From Adhaeribacter terrigena (lineage in GTDB: Bacteria > Bacteroidota > Bacteroidia > Cytophagales > Hymenobacteraceae): a stretch of DNA of 64,000 bases. Both the position numbers and the translations under genes were made by a program. The number at the start of each line of letters is the position of its first letter. Position 1 is the first letter of the stretch. The notes under the pieces are model-generated. The model was not told the DNA's origin and made no database searches. It saw only the letters and a list, made by a program, of their open reading frames with translations. Below, piece by piece: positions 9,201 to 17,907 of the stretch. Where the stretch lies: positions 868,001-932,000 of the forward strand of contig NZ_JAEHFX010000001.1 of the NCBI RefSeq assembly GCF_016623615.1, in the 5' to 3' direction.

Positions 9201-9900
9201 GAAAGGTTAGTGTATTTTTTAATCGTCATCCCGACGAAAGGAGGGATCTAGTCAAGCTAATATGTTAGTTTGCAATTGAGTTTTATGCCTAAAAGGATAC
9301 CATTTTTATAACTGGCTTTTAGCTTTCAACCTCTAACTTTTTTCTTTCAAATTTGCTTTCTCCCTCAAGCCGGGTGGCTTCGTTTAGCTCCGCTGAATCT
9401 GTGATTTCTGCGTTCGCGTCTTCTATTCAAACTGGCCTTGCGGCCTGCCTAAAGGCACCGTATGAATAGGAGGCCGCGCACGCAGAAACTGGTGTCGGTT
9501 TATCTTCGTAGCTGACTTTCTTTTATTTTAGTTTCTCGGATAACGTGATTTTCTGGGGCGCTGCGCTGGCGATATGTGTGAAAATCAAATTAAAAATAAT
9601 CCTGTCTATCTTTTAATCTTGTAAATCGTGTTCAGACAAAAAAACACCATAATCAGATAAATCCCAATTCAGACAGTATTGATCGGGAATGCGTGCGGAC
9701 AGGTCGCGACCTGTCCCTACATCGTCACGCTAATCATAAGGATCATAAAAATCACAGTTCAGACAATTGTCCTGAAAATCCTTGAATCCTGAAAATCCTG
9801 ATCAAAAAAAGCCCTCCCCTGAATTAGGGGAGGGTTGGGTGGGTTGATTTCCAGGCTGCCGAATTTTGCTGACAGGTTCCTTTGCAGGTTTTATTTCAGA
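9201..9900. repeat. Composite intergenic element, type A, copy 1
   Basis: The order is: dispersed motif (9201), solo inverted-repeat arm CGTCATCCCGACGAAAGGAG (9227), second motif (9291), a 190-bp GC-rich core starting CTCCCTCAAGCCGGGTGGCT (about 9360), a run of CCTGAAAATCCTGATTCAGAC-like units, a perfect palindrome GGACAGGTCGCGACCTGTCC (9697-9716) and a CCCTCCCCTgaattAGGGGAGGG hairpin (9812-9834). The core pairs with itself (TTTCTGCG with CGCAGAAA, TATTCA with TGAATA) and so could form a structured RNA or DNA. Copies 2 and 3 are at 13450 and 54585. No coding sequence is supported inside. Confidence 0.75.
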
Positions 9901-9901
9901 T

Positions 9902-10555
9902 TTATAACCCGAAATACGGATTGCGGCCGAAGCCGGAATTATAGGAATTGTAATTGTTGAAATATGGTGAACTGTATGGATTTCCGTGGGAAGTACGAAT
10001 GCTGCCGTGCACGGAAAAGTTTTCGCTGAACTTGTAGCTGGCGTTGAATTCGGTACCGTAGCTGGCCGGCATTTTAAGACCGTTCATCAGTTCGGGCTGG
10101 CCGGAAATACCGGAAAAGTCGCGCCACACGCTACCCGATAAACGTAATTTGTCGGAAACATCGTAAGCGCCGCCTACATGCACCAGATAATGTTTGGTAG
10201 CCATAGGTGGACGGTTTTCGTTGGCAAAAGGCGCGAAATTGCTGTTCAGATACGTTACGCTGGAAAACACGCTGAATCTGTTGTTCAGGCGGTAGTACAT
10301 GGCCGGCGATAAATACGAAGCATGGCCGTAATTGCTGAACATGGTGCCGGCCGATAAGCTGAACGATACTTTTTGCGGCACTTGCCCTACCGTTTTTACT
10401 GGCGCAACAGGAGTAGTTTTCGCAACGGAATCGGAGGAAAGGGTTGTTGCAACTTCCGGAACAGCATTGGTTAAAGCCGCTTTTTCAGTTTGCTGCGCGA
10501 AAGCGGTAAAGCTAAGGGTAGCGGAAAGGGCAATAAAAGTAAGTTTCAGTTTCAT
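9902..10555 (-). CDS. Predicted outer-membrane beta-barrel or surface protein
   Basis: This 217-residue protein has a clean signal peptide (cleavage after TAFAQ, about residue 20) and a threonine/valine-rich linker. The rest is rich in alternating aromatic and hydrophobic residues (for example FSVFSSVTYLNSNF and LRLSGSVWRDFSG), typical of antiparallel barrel strands. It ends in a Tyr/Asn-rich tail closing with PYFGL; a terminal hydrophobic residue fits outer-membrane assembly. I recognise no named family. Possible roles are a small porin-like or structural envelope protein. Confidence 0.6.
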   Translation of the reverse strand: MKLKLTFIALSATLSFTAFAQQTEKAALTNAVPEVATTLSSDSVAKTTPVAPVKTVGQVPQKVSFSLSAGTMFSNYGHASYLSPAMYYRLNNRFSVFSSVTYLNSNFAPFANENRPPMATKHYLVHVGGAYDVSDKLRLSGSVWRDFSGISGQPELMNGLKMPASYGTEFNASYKFSENFSVHGSIRTSHGNPYSSPYFNNYNSYNSGFGRNPYFGL

Positions 10556-10757
10556 AGGTAAAAGTATTTGCCGTGCGAGAGCAAGTTACAAAATTCTGCG
10601 GTTCTTTCCTTTAACGGAAATCTGGCCGGAAAAGTGTGTTTCTGAATGCCAGGTTTTATCCAGGTTTGTCTGTTTCACCATGTGGTCAATGCCACAGTTA
10701 AGTGCATTACGATTAGGGATTTAAAATAGCACTTGAGCCCATTGAAAAATTAGCACA

Positions 10758-12593
10758 TTATTTCAGCCAATTATCGCGCAGTTTTTTTGCCGATTCCGAT
10801 AGCGTTTTGCCGGTTTTTTCGGTACTGACCACTTCTATATCCGGATTTTCAATTAAAGTTACCGTGGCTGTTTTTACCTGGCTGCGCTGCATAAATTCTA
10901 AGGTTACTTTATTGCCGGGCTTGTGTTTTTTGAGGATGTTTTGGAGGGTTTTGGCGCTGGTTATTTTTTTGCCATCCAGTTTTAAAAGCACGTCTTCGTT
11001 TTCTAGCCCGGCCTGGTATAAAGGGCTGCCGCGTAAACTGCCGGCTTGCATGGTGGCACGGTTGCTGGCAAAAGAAAGCGGCGCAAAACCCAAAGAAGCT
11101 TCGTTTGGTTTTTCGGGGCGCAGCTCCAGCCCGGCGTTTTTCAGGAGCGGGTTAAAATCTATCGGCGCGTGCCCGTAAACGTATTTCTGAAAGAATTCGC
11201 TGGCGAAAGATTCGTTTTTGGTTAATTCGGCCAGGGTTTGTTCCAGGTCTTTGAGCACGTATGGCTTTTGCGTTTTGCCGTATTTCTGCCAAATGGCGCG
11301 CATATAATCGTCTAAACTTATACCTGCAAATTCGGAACGTAGAGTCAGATCTAAGGCTAAGGCTAGCACATCGCCGTGCGTATAATAAGAAACGAAAGTG
11401 TTCAGGCGGTTGGTATTATCTACAGATCGGGCGGCATCTACAAAAGGGGCTTGCCGGCTCATTTCGGCCGGAGAATAAAGATCTTTGCCGGGCAGCAGCA
11501 GGAAATTGTTCAGGTTGTTGCTCAGAACTTTGGCGTAATCATCTACCGAGAGTAAACCGCTGCGGCATAAAAGCAGATCGCCGTAATAATTCGTGAATCC
11601 TTCGGCAAACCAGAGTGCATCGCTTGAGTTGGCATCGGCAAAATTAAAAGGCTCCAGGTTTTGCGGACGAATGCGCTCTACATTCCAGGCATGAAAAAAT
11701 TCGTGCGAAACGGTCCCCAGATTATCTTTGGCGTGGGTTTTTAAAGGCCGGGAGGAAGTAAGGATGGTAGAGTTGCGGTGTTCCATGCCATCGCCGGCGG
11801 CGTGCGGCATGTAGCAGCCAATAAAGGTGTAGGTTCCGAAATCAAAAGCCGGTAATTCACCGAAAACGTCTTTGGCTTCCTGCACCATTTTTTTAGTATC
11901 CTCAACGTATTTATCGAATTCGGCGGCGGAACCATTATGGTGCAGGGCGAAGCGGATGGTTTGGGTTTTTCCATTTTCCTGGACCGGCCATTCGCGCCAC
12001 ATAAAGTCGGCTATTTTAACGGGCGAATCCATTAAATACTGGAAACTCGGGGCAGAAAACGTGTTTTTAGCAGTTTCGGGTTTAAGCTGGGTGGCAATGG
12101 TCCAGTTCTTTCCGGCGGGAATCTCGAATTTTACGAAACTGGGTTTCTGGTCGAAAACCGGGGCATACATAAACGTGGCCGGGGCATTTAAATGGGCATG
12201 CGTTTCATCTACTGCGGCGTAGGTGCCATCCGGCCGGTCGGCAAATAACGTGTAGGTGATTTTAACAGTACCATTGTGGCCCGTTACATTCCATTGGTGC
12301 AGATTGGGACGGGTTATTTTCAGCGTTTCGCCTTTGGAATTGGTGGCTTTTACGGCATATACATTTTTGGCAAATTCGTGCAGCGCATACCGGCCCGGTG
12401 AACTGCGAGCCATGCGCACTTCCAAAACTTCTGCAGGTACGCCGGTAAATTCGGCCGTAATTTCGGCTTCGTGATGCACTAAATTGGGAAACGAAACGGT
12501 GTAATTGGTTTGCGTTTGGGCTAGTAAAAGGGTAGGAAAAAGCAGTAAAAAACTGGCGGTAGAACGCAGTAATATTTTTTTCATAGTACGCAA
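10758..12593 (-). CDS. M61-family peptidase with C-terminal PDZ domain
   Basis: A 611-residue secreted metallopeptidase. The signal peptide ends near LLLAQ (about residue 26). The zinc motif is HEFFHAWN (about residue 294), and the third zinc ligand lies in WFAEGFTNYYGD about 35 residues later, as in M61 glycyl aminopeptidases. A PDZ domain occupies about residues 500-590 (GSLRGSPLYQAGLENEDVLL). M61 enzymes cleave N-terminal Gly/Ala or act on periplasmic peptides. The start could be the ATG at 12593 or the one three codons in (12584); the second gives a more standard MKK signal. Confidence 0.9.
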   Translation of the reverse strand: MRTMKKILLRSTASFLLLFPTLLLAQTQTNYTVSFPNLVHHEAEITAEFTGVPAEVLEVRMARSSPGRYALHEFAKNVYAVKATNSKGETLKITRPNLHQWNVTGHNGTVKITYTLFADRPDGTYAAVDETHAHLNAPATFMYAPVFDQKPSFVKFEIPAGKNWTIATQLKPETAKNTFSAPSFQYLMDSPVKIADFMWREWPVQENGKTQTIRFALHHNGSAAEFDKYVEDTKKMVQEAKDVFGELPAFDFGTYTFIGCYMPHAAGDGMEHRNSTILTSSRPLKTHAKDNLGTVSHEFFHAWNVERIRPQNLEPFNFADANSSDALWFAEGFTNYYGDLLLCRSGLLSVDDYAKVLSNNLNNFLLLPGKDLYSPAEMSRQAPFVDAARSVDNTNRLNTFVSYYTHGDVLALALDLTLRSEFAGISLDDYMRAIWQKYGKTQKPYVLKDLEQTLAELTKNESFASEFFQKYVYGHAPIDFNPLLKNAGLELRPEKPNEASLGFAPLSFASNRATMQAGSLRGSPLYQAGLENEDVLLKLDGKKITSAKTLQNILKKHKPGNKVTLEFMQRSQVKTATVTLIENPDIEVVSTEKTGKTLSESAKKLRDNWLK

Positions 12594-12722
12594 AAGCTTG
12601 GAACAGGGAAGATAAGAAAAAATGGCGGAATGTTAAGTTTACAAGGTATATGAAAGCAGTTTTTCAGATGAAAACCATAACGTTTTCCGGCGGGATTTCC
12701 GGTCGGTTTCAGATCCTGAGCA

Positions 12723-13361
12723 TTACCGTTTAAGGTAAACTGCCCCGAAAATAAGATCGTGATAAAAATGTTTTTTTTGCTTTTGTACCAGCGGAAATTT
12801 TTCGAAAGCTTTTTCAATTTCGGGCAGGCGGTTTGCCTGTAGGTTGGCGGTAAGTTTGAAGAACAGTACCATGGATTTGAGCAGACTTTTTTGCCAGTAC
12901 CGGGTAGCGTTTTGCGGCGCAAAATCGGCCAGGAGCCAAAGCCCGGCTGGTTTTAAATGCGTGTAAAGTTTATGCATGAGTAGCTGCAGGTTTTCAGGCT
13001 GAAACAGGTCGAGCAGGAAACCGGTAAAGACCACATCGAACGTTTCTTCGCGCTTTAATTCCTGTTCGGTTCCCAGCCGGAATTCTACTTTTACAGCAGA
13101 CTTTCTGGGGCTTTTTGCATAGCGTTTTTGACTTTGTTCCAGCATTTTTTCCGACGCTTCGAGGTAAAGGATCCTGCTTACGTTGGTTTGCTTCAGCATT
13201 TCTTCCAGAATCCAGCCCGTGCCACCACCGATTATTAAAACGGTGGCATTTTGGGGGATAAAAGGCAGCAGCCAGGTTTGGGAATTCTGAATGCTGCTGC
13301 CGAAAATAAGTTTGGCGAGCGGGTCGTAAAAAGGGGCTACAAAGTTGAAGTTGTTTTGCAA
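12723..13361 (-). CDS. Class I SAM-dependent methyltransferase
   Basis: A 212-residue Rossmann-type methyltransferase with SAM motif I VLIIGGGTGWILEEML (about 40-55), an acidic motif II in ILYLEASEKML, and motif IV-like FDVVFTGFLLDLF, followed by a Methyltransf_11-like LKPAGLWLLADF. The substrate is unknown; UbiE/COQ5-like small-molecule methylation is one possibility. A copy of the dispersed motif (13113-13129) lies inside the reading frame, which is unusual since nearly all other copies are intergenic. Confidence 0.8.
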   Translation of the reverse strand: MQNNFNFVAPFYDPLAKLIFGSSIQNSQTWLLPFIPQNATVLIIGGGTGWILEEMLKQTNVSRILYLEASEKMLEQSQKRYAKSPRKSAVKVEFRLGTEQELKREETFDVVFTGFLLDLFQPENLQLLMHKLYTHLKPAGLWLLADFAPQNATRYWQKSLLKSMVLFFKLTANLQANRLPEIEKAFEKFPLVQKQKKHFYHDLIFGAVYLKR

Positions 13362-13449
13362 TGTTTTTTGTGGCGAATGTAAGGGTTTTTTGGTTTTAAG
13401 GTGTGGGAAGTGTTGGTACTAAATAGTAAGCTGTTGATTTTTTCAGGCT

Positions 13450-14029
13450 GAAAGCATAGTGTTTTTCTCGGTCATCTCGACGAAAGGAGAGATCTCATCA
13501 GGTTTGTAGAAAGTTAGCTATTGAGTTTTTTAGTTTGAATAGTGTTTTACCCCACCTAAATAGCTAAATCAGAGGGAAGCTTTTTGGCTTCTCAATTTCA
13601 TTGCAGGTTTCAACCCATAACTTTTAACTTTCATAGTAAGCTTTTTCCCTCCAGCCGGGTGGCTTCGTTTCTGCGTTCGCGGCTGCAACCCTTCCTGCCC
13701 TGGCAGGCTGCCTCGTTCCTCGGCACCGGAAGTCTTGGAGGCCGCTCTCACAGAAACTGGTATCAGCTTCCCTTCGTAGCTTGCTTCTTTTTAGTTTAGT
13801 TTTCCGGATAACGTGATCTTCAGGTGACGCTGCGCTGGCGATATGGGCAGAAGAAGTTGGAAGAGAAATTCTGTAAATTATTTAATTCTGATAATTCAGA
13901 TTCAGACAAAAATCCTGCCCATCCAGTAAATCCTTAAAATCGTGTTCAGACTTCATTGCCGGCTGATTTAGCTGACGGTTTTAGGCTCCCCTGAAATAGT
14001 TGTTGGGTGGGGAAACACAGACTTAAACG
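13450..14029. repeat. Composite intergenic element, type A, copy 2
   Basis: The order matches copy 1: motif (13451), solo arm GTCATCTCGACGAAAGGAGA (13468), TATTGAGTTTTT, a reduced second motif, the GC-rich core with CCGGGTGGCTTCG (about 13655) and the tail of AATCCTGATTCAGAC-like units, ending in a CTCCCCTGAAATAG remnant. The core is the most divergent of the three, yet both ends still match in inverted orientation (GTTTCTGCG near 13667, CACAGAAAC near 13750). This conserved pairing despite sequence change suggests selection on structure. Confidence 0.7.
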
Positions 14030-14515
14030 CTAGAAGTGCCTGTCGTAAATTTCTTCCATTTTGGTGAAGATAAATTCGGTGGCTTGCTTGCGCACATTTT
14101 CGGAGGTTCCTTCAAAAACTTCCCGGAACTCTTCGATCTTATCTTTATAAAACATGGAAAAGAAAACGGTGCCTACTGGTTTGTTATCCGTTTCGGAAGC
14201 GCCGGTTTCGGCCAGCCCGGTTACGGCAATGCTGAAATCGGCGTTTAAAAGTTTGTGCAAACCCATTACCATTTCATTGGTAACTTGTTGGCTTTCGGCG
14301 GTATAAAGTTCCAGGGTTTTCTTTTTTACGCCCAGCAAGGTTTGTTTTACGCTTTCGTTATAGGTTACAATGCTGCCCAGAAACGTAGTGCCGGTGCCTT
14401 TAGCTTTCACAATTTCGGAAGCGAGCATGCCCGCCGTGGCGCTTTCGGCAAAAGCAACGGTGAGTTTGCTGGTCTGGAGTTTGCGCACAATGCGGGTGAT
14501 ATCGGAAGTATTCAT
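14030..14515 (-). CDS. CinA C-terminal family nicotinamide-nucleotide amidohydrolase
   Basis: A 161-residue stand-alone CinA C-terminal domain. The hallmark AESATAGMLASEIV (about residues 20-33), the GSIVTYNESVKQTLLGV stretch and VTGLAETG are all present. The family (PncC) deamidates NMN to nicotinic acid mononucleotide in pyridine-nucleotide salvage. The usual glycine-rich GPGG stretch after VTG is replaced by LAETG, so activity is probable rather than certain. It lies 45 bases downstream of thpR on the same strand and may be co-transcribed. Confidence 0.85.
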   Translation of the reverse strand: MNTSDITRIVRKLQTSKLTVAFAESATAGMLASEIVKAKGTGTTFLGSIVTYNESVKQTLLGVKKKTLELYTAESQQVTNEMVMGLHKLLNADFSIAVTGLAETGASETDNKPVGTVFFSMFYKDKIEEFREVFEGTSENVRKQATEFIFTKMEEIYDRHF

Positions 14516-14560
14516 GAAGCAGAAGAGTTTTTTACCGGTTTTGCATACCGTTTTTAAAGC

Positions 14561-15127
14561 TTAATTGTTTTCAGGTTCCGGGTTTTTGTTGCCTAAAGTA
14601 TAGCGTTCCAGAATGGTGTAATGCGGGTGCGGCTTCCGTAATTCCGATTCCCAAAGCGAAATTTCCTGCACCGGGAACAGCGTATTCTCTTTGGCAGGTG
14701 TCTGGGGCATTTTGGGCGGCCGGATATCTTTGGCAAACCGCGCAAGCGTAACGTGGGCAACCGGGTGCTGATGATCCATTTTAGCGCCTAAGGCAAACGT
14801 AACGGCACGTACCATTTTTTCGAAAGCCTGGTTTGCGGCAAATTCGGCCCAGATCAGGCGTGGCATTTTGGCATTGGGTCCGGGAGCCACGCGCAGTAGT
14901 TTCAGTTCGAAATTTTCCAGCTGCGGCGCCAAGGTATTTAGTTTTTCAGCAATTTCCGGAACCTGCGTTTTGGGTACGTTGCCAATAAAATGCACGGTTA
15001 AATGCCAGTTCTCTTCGGGAATAATGCGCACGCCTGGTTTTTCATAAGCGGGCAGATAAGTTACAAGTTCTTCGGTTAGCAAACCGGGCAAGGGAACCGC
15101 GACGAACAAACGGGCGTAATGCTTCAT
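14561..15127 (-). CDS. thpR: RNA 2',3'-cyclic phosphodiesterase (2'-5' RNA ligase family)
   Basis: This 188-residue 2H phosphoesterase has both catalytic HxTx motifs: HLTV in NWHLTVHFIGN (about residue 43) and HVTL in PVAHVTLARF (about residue 127). The N-terminal RLFVAVPLP and the overall length fit the bacterial ThpR family, which hydrolyses 2',3'-cyclic phosphates and can seal 2'-5' bonds. The 3' end of the reading frame overlaps one copy of the dispersed motif (14595-14608) and another copy lies between this gene and cinA. Confidence 0.88.
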   Translation of the reverse strand: MKHYARLFVAVPLPGLLTEELVTYLPAYEKPGVRIIPEENWHLTVHFIGNVPKTQVPEIAEKLNTLAPQLENFELKLLRVAPGPNAKMPRLIWAEFAANQAFEKMVRAVTFALGAKMDHQHPVAHVTLARFAKDIRPPKMPQTPAKENTLFPVQEISLWESELRKPHPHYTILERYTLGNKNPEPENN

Positions 15128-15248
15128 AATTTTCTGAAAAAAGTAATTTTACGGAAGATGGTGTGAGCATAGCCGGGCTTTGCTGGAAAATTCTTTACTT
15201 TTATGGACTGTTTTACTTTTTAAGCTTCAAATACTACCGTTTTAAATT

Positions 15249-15980
15249 ATGCGGAAAATTATTGAACGGGCCTGGGTGCGCCTGGTGGCCATGTTTGCGC
15301 TTTTTACTTTAGAATTATTTTTGATTCTGGCCCTGTTTCTGGGCAGCATCATTATGTTTTTGTTTCTGGCTTCCAAGATCAGGGGCGGGGGAGAAGTGAA
15401 ATTCGATAAACTGGCCTTCGATTTCATGGATAGCCTGAGTTCGCCGGCAGTTACTGATTTTATGATCTTTATGTCGTTTCTGGGCGATGCGCCTTTTATA
15501 ACCGGGTCGGCCATTTTGCTCATCGTTTATTTTCTTTTCATAAAAAAGCACAGGTGGTATTCGGTTAAAGTGCCGGTAATTGCGGTGGGCAGTATTTCGC
15601 TTAACCTGATCACCAAATTTTTCTTTCATCGCGAGCGGCCTATTATTCCGCATCTGGTAGAGGCATCGGGCCTGAGTTTTCCGAGCGGCCACTCCATGGT
15701 AAGTGCCTCTTTTTACGGCCTGCTGATCTACCTTTCGTGGCATAATATCGAGAACCGGAGATTATATTATTTTTTAACCGGCCTGCTGATCTTAACTATT
15801 ATCCTGATCGGTTGCAGCCGGGTTTATCTTCACGTACATTATGCTACTGATGTAATAGCGGGCTTTTCGGCTGGTTTTCTGTGGGTTATACTGGGCCTTT
15901 ACGGTTTGCGGAAACTGGAACGTTATTCTAAACGCAACCTGAACCCGATCGTGGAAGAAGCAGCCGTAAAAGTGGAGTAA
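15249..15980 (+). CDS. PAP2-family membrane phosphatase (paralogue 1)
   Basis: A 243-residue protein with five to six membrane segments and the three-part acid phosphatase signature: KFFFHRERP (about 120), PSGHSMVS (about 142) and SRVYLHVHYATDVIAG (about 193). PAP2 enzymes dephosphorylate lipid phosphates such as undecaprenyl pyrophosphate or phosphatidate on the periplasmic face. A paralogue of exactly the same length lies at 17107. The pair encloses tRNA-Leu and an XRE-like gene. Confidence 0.9.
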   Translation: MRKIIERAWVRLVAMFALFTLELFLILALFLGSIIMFLFLASKIRGGGEVKFDKLAFDFMDSLSSPAVTDFMIFMSFLGDAPFITGSAILLIVYFLFIKKHRWYSVKVPVIAVGSISLNLITKFFFHRERPIIPHLVEASGLSFPSGHSMVSASFYGLLIYLSWHNIENRRLYYFLTGLLILTIILIGCSRVYLHVHYATDVIAGFSAGFLWVILGLYGLRKLERYSKRNLNPIVEEAAVKVE

Positions 15981-16020
15981 TTTTTTTTGGCAGCGGTATG
16001 GTTTTTCTGAAATTAAATTT

Positions 16021-16028
16021 TACCTTTG
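16021..16028 (+). promoter_or_regulatory. -7 box of the tRNA-Leu promoter
   Basis: TACCTTTG fits TAnnTTTG and lies about 50 bases before the tRNA 5' end. The -33 region reads TATGG rather than TTTG. Confidence 0.45.
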
Positions 16029-16077
16029 CATCACTAAATCGAAAAGGGTTTCCCGGATTGGTTAGTAGTCTACTAAT

Positions 16078-16161
16078 GCGCACGTGGCGGAACTGGTAGA
16101 CGTGCAGGTCTCAGAAGCCTGTGGGAGTTGTCCCGTGGGAGTTCGAGTCTCCCCGTGCGCA
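16078..16161 (+). tRNA. tRNA-Leu(CAG)
   Basis: Acceptor strands GCGCACG (16078-16084) and CGTGCGC (16154-16160) pair fully, with A73 at 16161. The D-arm has the leucine-type GGCGGAACTGGTAGAC. The anticodon stem CAGGT/GCCTG encloses loop CTCAGAA, giving anticodon CAG. A long variable arm and the T-arm motif GTTCGAGTC complete a class II tRNA. The 3' CCA is not encoded. Confidence 0.95.
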
Positions 16162-16183
16162 CGATGCACGAAGCATCTTTCTG

Positions 16184-16212
16184 AAAAGCCCCGGTAACCC
16201 CGGGGCTTTTTT
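16184..16212 (+). terminator. Terminator of tRNA-Leu
   Basis: AAAAGCCCCGG-taa-CCCCGGGGCTTTTTT, 23 bases past the tRNA. Confidence 0.9.
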
Positions 16213-16327
16213 CGTTTTAAGGGTAGTCAATTAAAGGGCATTCATTTTTTTTATTCTATTAATAACATTGATTAAAAATATATGCGCCTTTTTACTGCTA
16301 TTGATTCCTAGCTTAAGTATTATACCC

Positions 16328-16394
<67 letters not shown>

Positions 16395-16431
16395 TACAAA
16401 TTTTAAGACATTTGTAATAATTTTATTGTAG

Positions 16432-16845
16432 CTATGATTTTGCAATTAAATTGGTAAGATTCTTCTGGCACTCAAGGAATAAGGCCTCCCATTTATCACG
16501 ATCTTTTTCAACTTCCTTCAGGCGTATGGCTTCCCCATTTTTAGCAACATGCGCCAGCAAAGCGTCCTTTCTGTCAAGCATCTTTCCTATTCCTCTTATC
16601 AGCCACTCTGCGCTCACATCTGGATGCACGTTAAGGGTTTTGTTAATCACCTCAAACCCAGGAAACCCCTTGCGACCTTCCCCACCAGGCAGGAAGTAAT
16701 TCAATGCCCCCGGTTTATGCTCAATAGCCTGCGCGAACGCCCGTTTATTTCCTTTATAGAAGTGGTCAATTATTTGCATCATTCTGCTAGCCATTTCAGT
16801 TTGGGTCGATACAGTTGGGTTTTTAGAATTTTCCATAATTTTCAT
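16432..16845 (-). CDS. XRE-like small DNA-binding protein with coiled C-terminus
   Basis: A 137-residue protein. Residues about 20-90 resemble the Bacteroidota XRE helix-turn-helix type: a helix RMMQIIDHFYKGNKRAFAQA, then a glycine/proline-rich turn where the recognition helix is expected, then the typical close INKTLNVHPDVSAEWLIRG with GKML. Residues about 95-137 are charged and heptad-like, a likely coiled coil for dimerisation. The gene is AT-rich, solitary and next to a tRNA. It may be a phage or island regulator remnant, or an ordinary regulator. The ATG at 16845 could instead be the one three codons in. Confidence 0.55.
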   Translation of the reverse strand: MKIMENSKNPTVSTQTEMASRMMQIIDHFYKGNKRAFAQAIEHKPGALNYFLPGGEGRKGFPGFEVINKTLNVHPDVSAEWLIRGIGKMLDRKDALLAHVAKNGEAIRLKEVEKDRDKWEALFLECQKNLTNLIAKS

Positions 16846-17106
16846 TTTAGTAAATTAAAGATATTTGCTTTTATTTTTGCTAAATAAATATATTACAAAT
16901 GTATAATAAAAATATATTATATTCAAATAATTGTAGTAGTAATTAGAATAATATTATTATATTATTGATATTCGTCTTTTCCTGAAACATTTTAATTCTA
17001 ATTGATCAGATTGTGCGATTTGAAAGTACTGATGGATGAAGCTAATAATAAGAGTAACCTTTATTGCAGAATTCAGGTTTTAAGCAAGCATTAATATTAA
17101 GTCCTT

Positions 17107-17838
17107 ATGCAGCAGGAAAATAAAAAGCAACTCACTTTCTGGACTTTCTTTACCTTGGAAGCCCTGGTATTGCTGGCTATATTCATTTCCTGTTTCGGCA
17201 TTTTTTTCTTCCTTACCAAGGAAATTTTTCTCGACAAAGAAGATGATTTCGATAAGGCCGCTTTTGCCTGGCTGGCTACGAAGCGTTCGACTTTCATGAC
17301 GGACCTGATGCAATTTATTACCTACTTTGCCTCCAAGCGTTTTCTACTCTCCGTGCCGGCGGCGCTTATCGTTTTTTTTCTGTTGTTTAAGAAATGGCGG
17401 TGGTTTTCGGCCCAGATCTTGAGCGCTACGCTCGGCAGTTTTTTGCTGAACCAATACCTGAAAAATAATTTTGGCCGGCTGCGCCCCGAAACCGCTTTTT
17501 ACCACCAGAGCGGCTTTAGTTTTCCGAGCGGGCACGCCATGATCGGCGGCGCTTTTTATGGCGTGCTTATTTACCTTAGCTGGGTAAACATAGAAAATAA
17601 ATGGCTGCGCCTTGTGGTTTGTATCGCGTTGCTGATCTGGCAGTTATTAATTGCGGTGAGCCGGGTTTACCTGAACGTGCATTATGCCACCGATGTAATT
17701 GCCGGCCTTTCGGCAGGCTTGTTCTGGGTGGTGCTTTCGGTAATTTTAGTACGCCAGCTGGAACGGTATTTTTACCTGCGCGAACGCCACCGCCGGCTCA
17801 ACGAAATCCGTAAAATTCGCCGGGCCAGGGGCTTTTAA
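17107..17838 (+). CDS. PAP2-family membrane phosphatase (paralogue 2)
   Basis: This 243-residue paralogue of the 15249-15980 gene has KNNFGRLRP (about 118), PSGHAMIGG (about 140) and SRVYLNVHYATDVIAG (about 182) and the same run of membrane segments. The C-terminus ends in a strongly basic tail (RERHRRLNEIRKIRRARGF), unlike its sister. Probably a periplasm-facing lipid-phosphate or undecaprenyl-pyrophosphate phosphatase. The 260 bases upstream are very AT-rich and share no clear promoter with the first copy. Confidence 0.9.
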   Translation: MQQENKKQLTFWTFFTLEALVLLAIFISCFGIFFFLTKEIFLDKEDDFDKAAFAWLATKRSTFMTDLMQFITYFASKRFLLSVPAALIVFFLLFKKWRWFSAQILSATLGSFLLNQYLKNNFGRLRPETAFYHQSGFSFPSGHAMIGGAFYGVLIYLSWVNIENKWLRLVVCIALLIWQLLIAVSRVYLNVHYATDVIAGLSAGLFWVVLSVILVRQLERYFYLRERHRRLNEIRKIRRARGF

Positions 17839-17907
17839 AATCCGGTTCAGGTTCGTTTGCCGGCAGTTTTTAAGGTAATAACCATAGCGTTTTAGAAGCA
17901 AAGAAGG

